Assembly (NCBI GenBank): GCA_945829425.1
Contig: CALZUQ010000018.1
Location: 1 to 48,247 of the forward strand
DNA length: 48,247 nt
Source of the DNA: an uncultured bacterium
GTDB taxonomy: Bacteria > Bacteroidota > Bacteroidia > Bacteroidales > Bacteroidaceae
Direction: 5' to 3'
In this document: piece after piece, positions 33,255 to 39,971 of the stretch
How the letters are laid out: each line of letters starts with the position of its first letter
Numbering within the stretch: position 1 is the first letter of the stretch
Made by a program: the position numbers and the translations under genes
The notes under the pieces: generated by a model
Database searches by the model: none
What the model saw: the letters and a program-made list of their open reading frames with translations, nothing else
What the model was told of the DNA's origin: nothing

Positions 33255-34880
33255 TCAGCCCCCTCGTTTGTTGTGAAACTTCAAGTCTTGGTGGTCGTAT
33301 GAGTCATAGCCATCGTCGTAAAAGTCCGTTCCGGCCTTCTCTGCCTCGAAATGCCTGTCATCACTCATGGCTTGTGTCAGGTCGAACTTTAGAAGCTTGA
33401 TGAATTCCTCAACCTCGTCAAGGGCTTTCTTGTTGGGCGCATCACCTTTGTCAAGCCCTTCGAGCAGAACACCATCGTAGTCGGCAACGTGATGCATGAG
33501 TATGTTGGGTATTGTGTGCGGTTCTACCTTGGCAATGATCCCCACCTGCTCCAGACGTTGGAACAGAAATACGAGTGTTCCCTTGCCGTATTTGCTCCTG
33601 TGGTCCTTGGTTTCATCGTCACTGGCCCAATGTATGACACATTTGTTGCGCCTGCCGGAAAAGAGGTCGATGAACGCCTTCTCGTCGGTTTTAGACGAGA
33701 GCCAGTTCTCGGATATGAGCTTTGATCTCAGTAACTGTAGATGTACAGTTGATGTCCCTCGCGATCGGAATGTCATGTATGGCTCTGGCTCAGACGGGAC
33801 GGCAGGCTTTTTGCTCTTGCCACGCTTTTTCTGTGGCTTTGTTGAGTTTTGCGTTTCGGTGTGTGGTTCAGGTGCTTGTATGGCAGGAGCATTGTAAAGC
33901 TTGTGCAGCAAGACAAGTACAGAGAGGATTTCACACGTTTCGGCACGACTCATTCTCTTGTAGGCTATGGTGTGGCCGAGATCTTGCCAGTCAAGGTGTT
34001 TCGTAAAGACCACGTTGAGGTTTTCCTTGATCCACTCGCGCATTTCTTTCAACAGAGTTGCTGTTTCATCCAGGTATTGTCTGTTCAGTTTCTCTGCCTG
34101 CTCGTCAGCTTTAGGACTGTTGACGAGAAGTGTGAACTGCCGCACGATGATTTTGCCATGCCCTTCACTGCGTTGATAGTCACCAATGAGGTCTTGGCAT
34201 CGGTCACTGAGTCTATACCATTCTTTTGGACTGCTACATGCTGTTTCCTCATCTTCGGCGAAATGTTTCCTGACGTATGCATGAACCTGATTTATCTTCT
34301 TTCCTATTTTTCTTTGCCAATGCGCATCATTTCGACAAAGGGATGAGTTGAAGCTGTCAAGCAGCATCAGAGCCATACGGTATAGGTCGGGGAGCGTCTC
34401 GTCGTTTATTTCAGTTTTCATGAAACGCATAGGGTATACATCCATCCTCACTTCAGCGAGTTGACTCCCAAACATGAATTCGTGAGGCAGCGGACAGTCG
34501 GTCAAGACCCGTTCGGTGTTGGGATTAAATTCCGGAATGTCCTCCTCTGAGACATTCACTTCCACCTGATATGTAACGTGACCATCATAATGTGAGAGTG
34601 TAGCTTCACACTGTCCATACTTGTCGAGGTGGGGAGTTATATCGTCCAGCTCCCCTGCAGACACATATCCATAGTGATTGCCATCGGCCTCAAGAATAGA
34701 AGCCACGGCCTTTGGATCGTAAGGATTGTCAGGTCGCTTTATGAGGATAAATCGAGAGCCCACAGGGAGAGATGACAGAAAAGCCACGGCAGCATCTGTC
34801 TTTTCATCAAGTGTCTCTCCAGGCATGTTATGTCGGGTTCCGGCAATAGTCAGTTCCAGTTTTTTGATATTTTTTTTCAT
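33255..34880 (-). CDS. HIRAN-domain protein of an accessory island
   Basis: Residues about 8-95 form a HIRAN domain: TIAGTRHN, then LPVGSRFILIKRPDNPYDPKAV (with the DNPYDPKAV core at 51-59) and GYVSAGELDD. HIRAN domains bind single-stranded or damaged DNA ends and are usually attached to SNF2 helicases; here no helicase follows. The middle (about 140-330) is helical and ends in a Lys/Pro-rich linker (QKKRGKSKKPAVPSEPEP). The C-terminal 150 residues form a second folded domain starting near TVHLQLLRSKL that I cannot name. The combination suggests a DNA-binding partner of the primase-like protein. A 9-bp stem (34900-34921) lies just before its start codon. Confidence 0.75.
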   Translation of the reverse strand: MKKNIKKLELTIAGTRHNMPGETLDEKTDAAVAFLSSLPVGSRFILIKRPDNPYDPKAVASILEADGNHYGYVSAGELDDITPHLDKYGQCEATLSHYDGHVTYQVEVNVSEEDIPEFNPNTERVLTDCPLPHEFMFGSQLAEVRMDVYPMRFMKTEINDETLPDLYRMALMLLDSFNSSLCRNDAHWQRKIGKKINQVHAYVRKHFAEDEETACSSPKEWYRLSDRCQDLIGDYQRSEGHGKIIVRQFTLLVNSPKADEQAEKLNRQYLDETATLLKEMREWIKENLNVVFTKHLDWQDLGHTIAYKRMSRAETCEILSVLVLLHKLYNAPAIQAPEPHTETQNSTKPQKKRGKSKKPAVPSEPEPYMTFRSRGTSTVHLQLLRSKLISENWLSSKTDEKAFIDLFSGRRNKCVIHWASDDETKDHRSKYGKGTLVFLFQRLEQVGIIAKVEPHTIPNILMHHVADYDGVLLEGLDKGDAPNKKALDEVEEFIKLLKFDLTQAMSDDRHFEAEKAGTDFYDDGYDSYDHQDLKFHNKRGG

Positions 34881-34899
34881 TGTGATTTTTTTTAGTAGC

Positions 34900-34921
34900 T
34901 ATTCTCCGTTGTCGGAGAATA
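34900..34921 (-). promoter_or_regulatory. Hairpin before the HIRAN gene start
   Basis: TATTCTCCG (34900-34908) pairs with CGGAGAATA (34913-34921) around a 4-base loop. It lies 19 bases upstream of the HIRAN start codon and lacks a U-tract, so control of translation or RNA stability is more likely than termination. Confidence 0.5.
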
Positions 34922-34929
34922 AGGGGGGA

Positions 34930-35220
34930 TTAATTCTTGATAGTGTCTCGCCATGTCATGGGACCGAGAGAATGGGCACAAATGCTGGCGGCCATTGCGT
35001 TGAGGTCGTGGAACTGTGCATATTTGCTCTCGCTGCCGATCATCTCTCCTCGTGCTGTCCGGTACTCATGATGTTCTATCTGCCATGGTCCGAGAACCAG
35101 AAGCTGAGCCCGGGCACAGAGGGCGATATCCTTGTCCTGCGGATGAGCCTTGGCAGGAAGGGGCTTGCGCAGAATCTTGATGCCGCGGCCACCCTGCGCT
35201 ATGGCTCGTAGAAGATTTAA
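34930..35220 (-). pseudogene. Start-less 96-codon reading frame upstream of the HIRAN gene
   Basis: The minus strand stays open for 96 codons, from an in-frame stop at 35221-35223 to the stop at 34930-34932. The product has ordinary composition (IKILRKPLPAKAHPQDKDIA, CARAQLLVLGPWQIEHHEY, LGPMTWRDTIKN), but no ATG, GTG or TTG precedes the conserved-looking part. An ATG at 35227-35229 lies in another frame, so a single-base indel near codon 10-15 could have broken the gene. It is the first frame downstream of the promoter at 35256-35287. I do not recognise the family. Confidence 0.45.
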
Positions 35221-35255
35221 TCACCATAAACAGGTGAATGCCGCTTTTTTATCTG

Positions 35256-35287
35256 CAAAAGTATATTTTTTTGTTGATATTTGCAAA
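35256..35287 (-). promoter_or_regulatory. Bacteroidota promoter for the island minus-strand genes
   Basis: On the minus strand TTTG (35284-35287) is followed after 20 bases by TACTTTTG (35256-35263). Transcription would begin near 35249, ahead of the start-less frame and the HIRAN gene. Confidence 0.75.
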
Positions 35288-35340
35288 TAATGCGAGACAA
35301 TATTTAAAAACGGGTATATTTTAAGGTGATATCAGCCGTA

Positions 35341-35496
35341 TCTTACAGTTCTTACAGTTGACGGAGACGGATAGTATGTGTAGTGATGGTGTCATTAAAG
35401 GTTTAATATATATATTTACAAATATATATATTAAAATTCTATGTATGCATTTGCGGGTATAAAATTCCCCTCTGTAAAACTGTAAGGTCTGTAAGA
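35341..35496. repeat. Concentric inverted-repeat structure (candidate origin or operator)
   Basis: The inner palindrome TTTAATATATATATTT (35402-35417) pairs perfectly with 35420-35435 across a 2-base centre. The outer arms are 35341-35359 and 35478-35496, matching at 17 of 19 positions, each carrying two TCTTACAG/CTGTAAGR octamers. Both inverted repeats share the axis 35418.5. A third octamer, CTGTAAAA, precedes the right arm at 35472-35479. The nesting suggests a protein-bound site with an easily melted centre. Confidence 0.8.
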
Positions 35497-35595
35497 TTTC
35501 CGTTGGGGTGTCCGGTTTCTGGGGTTCATGGGGCTGGCTGAGGTAAGTAGTATCACAACATCCGGGACAATGGCGTTTGACACTCTGGACAACTA

Positions 35596-35626
35596 TTGTT
35601 TTCCAGCGAAAAAAGCAGTAACTTTG
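35596..35626 (+). promoter_or_regulatory. Bacteroidota promoter for the 161-residue protein gene
   Basis: TTG (35596-35598) is followed after 20 bases by TAACTTTG (35619-35626). The predicted start near 35633 gives a leader of about 215 bases. Confidence 0.7.
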
Positions 35627-35848
35627 CATCGTGCTTCAAAAGAGAACCTGACTCGCCCGCAATGGGCTTTTCAACGGCTGTTTCGATGAGGAGCGATGAG
35701 GACTCATTGAGGAGGCATTGAGGAGTGATATGGAGGCTCTCCAAAAAACACATCTACGAAAAGCATATTACAAATTTCTTTAACCGTCCTCAACGGGATA
35801 TAAATGGTAGGGAGACTTTACATCTCCTGCGCTTTGAGGAAAACGACT

Positions 35849-36334
35849 ATGGCACGTATTACGCCAATTGATGTCATCAAGGGCATCTCCGGAAAGTATG
35901 GCAACGGTAGCAGCGACTACTTCGCCACGAACACCAGTTCGAACCGCATTCACCTTGCGAAGTATCTGAACAAGCCGACGGGTCCTGCCACCGAGATGCA
36001 GCTGGCACAGATGGAGGCTTTCGGCACGAAGCAGAAGATGGCGGCAGCATGGCTCCGCGCCAACCGCCCGTCGGAAGAGAACGGACCTAAGGGCACCGAG
36101 GCTTATCAGGAGGCTCAGTCTCTCAAGAAGCTCGCCCGTCTTAGCAACGTACGCCAGATAGTGCTGAAGTACATGGACGAGGAGGGCAACGTCACTCTCC
36201 CGGCATCGGGCACCACCTCCGGCGGATATGTCCCGCCATCTGACAGCGGCTCGGGAGGCAGTGGCAACCAGGGTGGCTCTGACAGCGGCTCCGGCACCGA
36301 AGGCATAGGGGGAGAGCTGCCTAATGAAGAGTAG
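35849..36334 (+). CDS. 161-residue conserved Prevotella-type protein with Gly/Ser tail
   Basis: The start MARITPIDVIKGISGKYGNG is preferred over a Met 15 codons upstream. Residues 1-120 are basic and rich in Asn/Ser/Lys (SNRIHLAKYLN, AAWLRANRPSEENGPKGTEA, LSNVRQIVLKYM). Residues 128-161 are a disordered tail of Gly/Ser/Pro/Asp with two related SDSGSG segments and an acidic end. I have seen similar proteins in Prevotella and Bacteroides but no function is assigned. The composition suits a nucleoid- or DNA-associated protein. It stands opposite the primase/HIRAN genes across the shared control region. Confidence 0.75.
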   Translation: MARITPIDVIKGISGKYGNGSSDYFATNTSSNRIHLAKYLNKPTGPATEMQLAQMEAFGTKQKMAAAWLRANRPSEENGPKGTEAYQEAQSLKKLARLSNVRQIVLKYMDEEGNVTLPASGTTSGGYVPPSDSGSGGSGNQGGSDSGSGTEGIGGELPNEE

Positions 36335-36801
36335 GGGATAATGTGTAATATTTAATCCTCGCTACCTCTATCCTTGAATAGGAAGTACTGGCCTCCAGCC
36401 AGACGTGAGAGTCGGCAGTAATCCGTGGGGAAATACGTCAGCATTTGCCCACGGTTACTCAAGGTATAGGCATCCAGCCTAAGCCTTAGCTAACACACCC
36501 TTGCCACAGCTCTGGCTGGAAGCCATTATCTGAGCAACATGCTTGCGATGCTGTTCTGGCTTGAAGCCGGTATCTGAGTAACCGGGGACGCAGTCTCCAG
36601 AGTGTGAGGTCTCCCCAGTCTCTCTGGATAGAAGGCTGTACCAGGGCCAGCAATGGCGATAGCGTTAGCTGCAGTTTGTCGCGCTATTTTTTTACGATTT
36701 GTTTGGTAGAATCGGGAAAAAGATATAATTTTGCAGAACAAAAATGCACGACGATGCAAAAAAGTTCTATAAAATGGCTACTATGGAGATAAAGTTCGAC
36801 C
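36335..36801. repeat. Hairpin-rich dispersed intergenic repeat, copy R2
   Basis: This gene-free stretch contains the second copy of the repeat at 1-262. Palindromes of the type CTGGCTGGAAGCCAG occur at 36388-36402, 36512-36525 and 36556-36570, and TAGGC/GCCTA at 36467-36481. It carries both a direct (36452-36482) and an inverted (36575-36601) match to R1. A GCGATAGCGTTAGC word near 36655 and the promoter of the next gene complete the region. Confidence 0.75.
36702..36733 (+). promoter_or_regulatory. Bacteroidota promoter for the AlkD-like gene
   Basis: TTTG (36702-36705), 20 bases, then TAATTTTG (36726-36733): a full consensus match. The predicted start is about 60 bases ahead of the gene. 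Confidence 0.8.
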
Positions 36802-37494
36802 ATGACAAAGGAAGAGATACGTGAAAGGCTTTGGGTCTTGCAAGACAAGAAGTACAGGGACTTCAACGCCATGCTGATACCCGGAGTGGAGAAAGAACGG
36901 GTGATAGGAGTCAGGACACCACAGTTGCGGGCCATGGCGAAAGAGATTGTCAGAGAGGAGCGATTGGAAGACTATCTCGACGATTTGGACCATTACTTCT
37001 ATGAAGAGCGAAACCTTTACGGATATGTGTTGTCGGAGATAAAGGACTATGATGAATGTGTGAGACGCATTGACGCTTTCCTGCCCTATGTGGACAATTG
37101 GGGGACATGCGACCTGCTGTCGCCGAAGGTGTTCAGAAGAAAAGGCGTTAAAGAACGGCTCCTCAAGGATATCTCACGCTGGATGGCTTCCGGAAAGCCG
37201 TTTATCGTACGCTTCGGAATAGAGACGCTGATGCGTTATTTCCTTGACGAGGCTTTTGACCCCCGTTATCTCGAATGGGTGGCTGCCGAACGTTCAGAAC
37301 ATTACTATGTCCGCATGATGGTGGCATGGTTCTTTGCGACAGCCCTTGCCAAACAATGGGATGCTGCTTTGCCTTACATGCAATGTCAAGCCCTTGCGCC
37401 ATGGACTCACAACAAGACGATACAGAAAGCCCTGGAGAGCTTCCGTATCACCGACGACCATAAGGCTCTCCTGCGCACGATGAAGGTAAGGTGA
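36802..37494 (+). CDS. DNA alkylation repair protein (AlkD-like HEAT-repeat family)
   Basis: The 230-residue, nearly all-helical protein matches the AlkC/AlkD HEAT-repeat fold of COG4912: VIGVRTPQLRAMAKEI near the N-terminus, EERNLYGYVLSEIKDY, and the conserved VDNWGTCDLLSPKVF followed by RFGIETLMRYFLD. AlkD glycosylases excise bulky or positively charged alkylated purines without base flipping. Catalytic competence cannot be judged with certainty, but the central aromatic/Asp motif (DNWGTCD) is present. It stands alone with its own consensus promoter. Confidence 0.85.
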   Translation: MTKEEIRERLWVLQDKKYRDFNAMLIPGVEKERVIGVRTPQLRAMAKEIVREERLEDYLDDLDHYFYEERNLYGYVLSEIKDYDECVRRIDAFLPYVDNWGTCDLLSPKVFRRKGVKERLLKDISRWMASGKPFIVRFGIETLMRYFLDEAFDPRYLEWVAAERSEHYYVRMMVAWFFATALAKQWDAALPYMQCQALAPWTHNKTIQKALESFRITDDHKALLRTMKVR

Positions 37495-37624
37495 GGAGAT
37501 GCAGGGGAACATGGTATATGAATATTTGAACCTTGTAGGGCGGAAAATGTTCTGGTGTCGGTTTTTTGATACATTTCTATTGTTATTTGCTACATTTTCC
37601 AATGACCGATTTTTGGAAATATAG

Positions 37625-37632
37625 TACCTTTG
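37625..37632 (+). promoter_or_regulatory. Bacteroidota -7 promoter element for the GH97 gene
   Basis: TACCTTTG followed by C matches TAnnTTTG 131 bases before the GH97 start. No -33 TTTG is found at the usual spacing. Confidence 0.5.
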
Positions 37633-37762
37633 CACAAAAATCATGTTGCGTTTAGCTTCGTTGTAGTACGTGTCTCACGGTGTTGGAAATCGTGAGGGCG
37701 GGCTTTCACATAAATCATGATGATGAGGAATAAACGTGATGAAATAACATAGAAAAAGAACG

Positions 37763-39700
37763 ATGAAAAAATCCATGTTGACACTATCTGCCCTGGCTGT
37801 CGCCATGACGGTAATGGCAGAAACAAGAGAGATTACGAGTCCTGACGGAGGACTGAAAGTGACGGTAAGTGACGAAGGCGGCAAGGCTGCCTACAGCGTG
37901 CTGCTCGACGGCAAGGTTTGTCTTGAAACATCACCGTTAGGCCTTGTCCTAAACTTCGCTGACTATTCGCAGGGATTGAAGATGGGTCATGGCGAGGGAC
38001 AGAAAACCATCGACGTTGAATACTCGCTGCCGAACATAAAAAGCAACCACGTCAGCCATAAGGCAAGCAAAATGACCGTTCCTTTCCTTAAGGACGGAAA
38101 ACCCGCCTTCGACCTCATCCTGCATGTTTCAGACAACGACGTGGCACTGCGTTACCATGTCCACCCCGTCGGTGAGACCATCGTGGCTGTCGTGAAAGAA
38201 GAGAAGACAGGCTTTATGCTGCCAAACGGAACGACGACGTTCCTCTGCCCACAGAGTGCACCGATGCAAGGCTTTGCCCGCACATCGCCAAGCTACGAAA
38301 CCAACTATACTCTTGACGACGAGACGGGAAAGAACGGTTGGGGCAACGGATATTCCTTTCCATGTCTGTTCAAGGAAGGGACAAACGGCTGGATTCTGAT
38401 TTCGGAGACGGGCGTTGACGGCAGCTATTGTGCAGGACGCCTGCTCAACGCTGGAGGAAACCTCTACACCATAGGTCAACCTCAACCGGGCGAGATGAAT
38501 GGCGTCGGCAGCACTTCACCTTCCATTCCACTGCCGTACTCCACACCTTGGCGCACGTTGACGGTAGGCTCGTCGCTCGCCCCTGTTGTCGAGACGACCA
38601 TACCTTTTGACGTAGTGGAGCGGAAATATGAGGCGTCACGGAAATTCGAATACGGCCGAGGCACCTGGAGCTGGATAATAAAGATGGATCCGAGCTGCAA
38701 CTTCGAAGAGCAGAAGCGATATATCGACTTTGCGGCAGACATGGGCTATGAGACGGTGCTGGTGGATGCACTCTGGGACACGCAGATAGGACGCGACAAG
38801 ATTGAGGAGCTGGCTCGCTACGGCAAGACGAAGGATGTCGCACTATACCTCTGGTACAACAGCAACGGCTCATGGAATGACGCTCCGCAAGGTCCGCGGA
38901 ACCTTATGGACAGGTCACACGCACGCCGGCAGGAGATGGCATGGATGAAGAGCATCGGCATACGAGGCATAAAGGTTGACTTCTTCGGTGGCGACAAGCA
39001 GCCTATGATGCAGCTTTACGAGGACATCCTCTCAGACGCCAACGACTACGGCCTGCTCGTCATCTTCCACGGATGTACGTTGCCGAGAGGCTGGGAACGC
39101 ATGTTTCCCGCCTATGCTGCCAGTGAAGCCGTCTTGGCAAGTGAGAACCTGCATTTCTCGCAGGGCATGTGTGACGCTGAGGCACAGAACGCCTGCATAC
39201 ATCCGTTCATACGCAACACTGTAGGGTCTATGGACTTCGGCGGTTCTACTCTCAACAAGTTCTATAACTCTGACAACAATGGAGGCTCACAACGTAGGAC
39301 GTCAGATGTCTTCGCCCTCGCCACGGCAGTGATGTTCCAAAGCCCTGTCCAGCACTTCGCCTTGGCTCCAAACAACCTCTACGATGCTCCGGCATGGGCC
39401 ATAGACTTCATGAAACAAGTGCCGACGACATGGGACGAGGTGAAGTTTATTGACGGCTATCCCGGAAAATACTGCATCATGGCACGCCGAACAGGCAACG
39501 ACTGGTACATAGTAGGCATAAACGCCATGAAGGAGACCTTGAAGACAACCCTCTCGCTGCCAATGTTTGAGGCCGGGGCGCAAATAAAGGTCTATGCCGA
39601 CAACGAAAAGCTTGAAGGCAGGGTTGGCACGGTGAAGGTGAACAAGAAGAAAGAGCTTAAAATATCTATCCCCTGCAACGGCGGATTAGTGATATATTAA
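37763..39700 (+). CDS. Glycoside hydrolase family 97 enzyme
   Basis: The 645-residue protein has a signal peptide (MKKSMLTLSALAVAMTVMAE). A beta-super-sandwich N domain (about 20-280) follows, including DNDVALRYHV and the calcium-site region GYSFPCLF. A TIM barrel (about 290-560) and a C-terminal beta domain complete it. The barrel motif GIKVDFFGGDK carries D406 at the position of the retaining nucleophile of GH97 alpha-galactosidases, whereas SusB-type inverting alpha-glucosidases use Glu bases. I therefore lean to a retaining alpha-galactosidase-like enzyme. It acts in the periplasm. No SusC/SusD pair is adjacent, so it is an orphan. A strong terminator follows. Confidence 0.9.
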   Translation: MKKSMLTLSALAVAMTVMAETREITSPDGGLKVTVSDEGGKAAYSVLLDGKVCLETSPLGLVLNFADYSQGLKMGHGEGQKTIDVEYSLPNIKSNHVSHKASKMTVPFLKDGKPAFDLILHVSDNDVALRYHVHPVGETIVAVVKEEKTGFMLPNGTTTFLCPQSAPMQGFARTSPSYETNYTLDDETGKNGWGNGYSFPCLFKEGTNGWILISETGVDGSYCAGRLLNAGGNLYTIGQPQPGEMNGVGSTSPSIPLPYSTPWRTLTVGSSLAPVVETTIPFDVVERKYEASRKFEYGRGTWSWIIKMDPSCNFEEQKRYIDFAADMGYETVLVDALWDTQIGRDKIEELARYGKTKDVALYLWYNSNGSWNDAPQGPRNLMDRSHARRQEMAWMKSIGIRGIKVDFFGGDKQPMMQLYEDILSDANDYGLLVIFHGCTLPRGWERMFPAYAASEAVLASENLHFSQGMCDAEAQNACIHPFIRNTVGSMDFGGSTLNKFYNSDNNGGSQRRTSDVFALATAVMFQSPVQHFALAPNNLYDAPAWAIDFMKQVPTTWDEVKFIDGYPGKYCIMARRTGNDWYIVGINAMKETLKTTLSLPMFEAGAQIKVYADNEKLEGRVGTVKVNKKKELKISIPCNGGLVIY

Positions 39701-39718
39701 GGTAGGGGCAACGAGCAC

Positions 39719-39757
39719 AAAGCCCGGGGTAGAGCGAAGCGACACCCTGGGTTTTTA
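39719..39757 (+). terminator. Rho-independent terminator after the GH97 gene
   Basis: Arms 39719-39730 (AAAGCCCGGGGT) and 39744-39755 (ACCCTGGGTTTT) form 12 pairs, two of them G-U, and run straight into T residues. Confidence 0.8.
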
Positions 39758-39899
39758 TGTTATGGCGGTATATGGCTTGAAGCGGCAAAAGCGTCCCTCC
39801 CCCGAGGCGAGAAATAAGTTTAAATCAAGTAATGAGGTGTAAAGAGTTAAAATGACTTAACGGCGATAAGTTGAAATCTGACTTTTGGAAGAATATTAG

Positions 39900-39907
39900 T
39901 AACTTTG
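39900..39907 (+). promoter_or_regulatory. Bacteroidota -7 promoter element for the FadL-type gene
   Basis: TAACTTTG followed by C matches TAnnTTTG 65 bases before the start. The expected -33 position has only TCTG. Confidence 0.55.
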
Positions 39908-39971
39908 CAACGAATTTTCAAGTTAATTCCGTACAAAAGCAGTTAATTTTTATACATACATTATTTATTTT

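Larger units (their letters stand above)
35221..35848. promoter_or_regulatory. Island control region with opposed promoters and a concentric palindrome
   Basis: This 628-bp gap holds a minus-strand promoter (35256-35287), a symmetric structure (35341-35496) and a plus-strand promoter (35596-35626). About 220 bases of leader follow, with small direct repeats of the type GATGAGGA/CATTGAGGAG at 35684-35735. Short frames in the leader (for example from 35727) look spurious. Confidence 0.65.

Noticed and set aside
34726..35211. Long plus-strand open frame overlapping the HIRAN gene start
   Set aside because: It runs antisense to the HIRAN coding start and its hydrophobic middle is the complement of A-rich leader sequence. 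The minus-strand frame has better protein composition.
35321..35753. Two minus-strand open frames across the island control region
   Set aside because: They cover the palindrome and a consensus plus-strand promoter, have no recognisable motif and odd composition.
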